This document shows positions 22,826 to 23,001 of a stretch of 23,001 nucleotides of DNA, piece by piece (position 1 is the first letter of the stretch; every line of letters starts with the position of its first letter). Below the pieces are notes generated by a model. That model saw only the letters and a program-made list of their open reading frames with translations. It did not search any database and was not told where the DNA came from. Location of the stretch: positions 1 to 23,001 of the forward strand of contig USCL01000020.1 in NCBI GenBank assembly GCA_900553145.1, given 5' to 3'. The DNA is from an uncultured Desulfovibrio sp. (GTDB taxonomy: Bacteria > Desulfobacterota > Desulfovibrionia > Desulfovibrionales > Desulfovibrionaceae). Made by a program: the position numbers and the translations under genes.

Positions 22826-22874
22826 CAAGGAGGCTCCTTCCCCTACCCTCTTCCGTTTTTCTCATGCTCCGATT
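22826..22874 (+). repeat. Degenerate 49-bp direct repeat, copy 1
   Basis: Starts CAAGGAGGCTCCTTCCCC and ends CATGCTCCGATT. Matches copy 2 at 22924-22971 except for four substitutions and one T. The left end also pairs with GTAGGGGAGGGA at 22801-22812 to form a 12-bp hairpin with 22835-22846. Confidence 0.75.
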
Positions 22875-22923
22875 CCCAATTCCCATTCCAAGGCTTTTAA
22901 CCTGCCCTTCCGTGGCATAAATG

Positions 22924-22971
22924 CAAGGAGGCTTCTTCCCCTACCGTCTTCTGTTTTCTCATGCTCCAATT
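22924..22971 (+). repeat. Degenerate 49-bp direct repeat, copy 2
   Basis: Starts CAAGGAGGCTTCTTCCCC and ends CATGCTCCAATT; the period to copy 1 is 98 bases. A shorter related piece, CAAGGAGGCTCCCTTCC, occurs at 17789-17805, so this may be part of a dispersed family. Confidence 0.75.
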
Positions 22972-22992
22972 TCGTTTGTAAGGAGTCGCAGC

Positions 22993-23001
22993 GTGCTATT
23001 C
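22993..23001 (+). CDS. Possible first codons of the next gene
   Basis: GTG at 22993 is preceded by AAGGAG with a seven-base gap, followed by CTA TTC to the window edge. Only three codons are visible, so this rests on the ribosome-binding site alone. Confidence 0.3.

Larger units (their letters stand above)
22682..22992. other. Terminal intergenic region
   Basis: About 310 bases with the lipoprotein promoter (22731-22759), a hairpin (22801-22846) and a degenerate 49-bp direct repeat. No gene is seen up to the possible start at 22993. Confidence 0.5.

Overview
The window reads as a chromosomal segment from a high-GC, Gram-negative anaerobe. The gene set (zinc uptake under a Fur-family regulator, aspartase, an amino-acid permease with a sigma-54-type promoter, DsbD, RarD, a glycine-zipper lipoprotein, a small BFD-type ferredoxin) and the protein style best fit the Desulfovibrionaceae (Desulfovibrio/Bilophila-like). 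That placement is an inference; there is no rRNA or other taxonomic marker here.

Layout. 1-2823: a truncated Fur-family regulator (probably zur) diverges from a tightly overlapping znuA-znuC-znuB zinc ABC transporter operon. 3114-7127: aspA (minus) diverges from a LysR regulator (plus), which converges on a large APC-type amino-acid permease (minus). The permease has a long upstream region with a -24/-12 promoter and three GGGACA-N4-TGTCCC-like palindromes. 7820-8893: an orphan periplasmic substrate-binding protein. 9314-11011: tlyA (rRNA methyltransferase) divergent from a gph-like HAD phosphatase, then tRNA-Leu(UAA). 11610-12747: the most unusual part, a fragment of a T7-type phage RNA polymerase joined directly, out of frame, to a fragment of a T7 gp4-type primase-helicase. 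This is a decayed remnant of a podovirus-like element just downstream of the tRNA gene. 13006-13812: a TSUP (TauE/SafE) membrane protein. 13960-14914: two identical tRNA-Lys(CUU) genes flanking a small [2Fe-2S] BFD-like protein. 15010-17663: dsbD and trmJ in one probable transcription unit. 17894-18457: an unrecognised basic-tailed membrane protein. 18458-19129: 670 bp with no intact gene. 19130-19804: rsmG. 20076-20318: a small phage-CII-like (CP76) regulator behind a promoter with a perfect inverted repeat. 20609-22681, all minus: rarD, a SLOG/Rossmann-like protein and a SlyB-like lipoprotein. The last 200 bp hold a degenerate 49-bp direct repeat and perhaps the first codons of another gene.

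How the genes work together. Zinc uptake (znu/zur) is a self-contained regulated locus. AspA deaminates aspartate to fumarate and ammonia, which an anaerobe can use as an internal electron acceptor. The neighbouring LysR protein probably controls aspA, and the nearby permease may import an amino acid; its sigma-54-type promoter would tie it to nitrogen or amino-acid signals. TlyA, TrmJ and RsmG are independent RNA-modification functions. Most transcription units end in recognisable hairpin terminators, several of them bidirectional between convergent genes.
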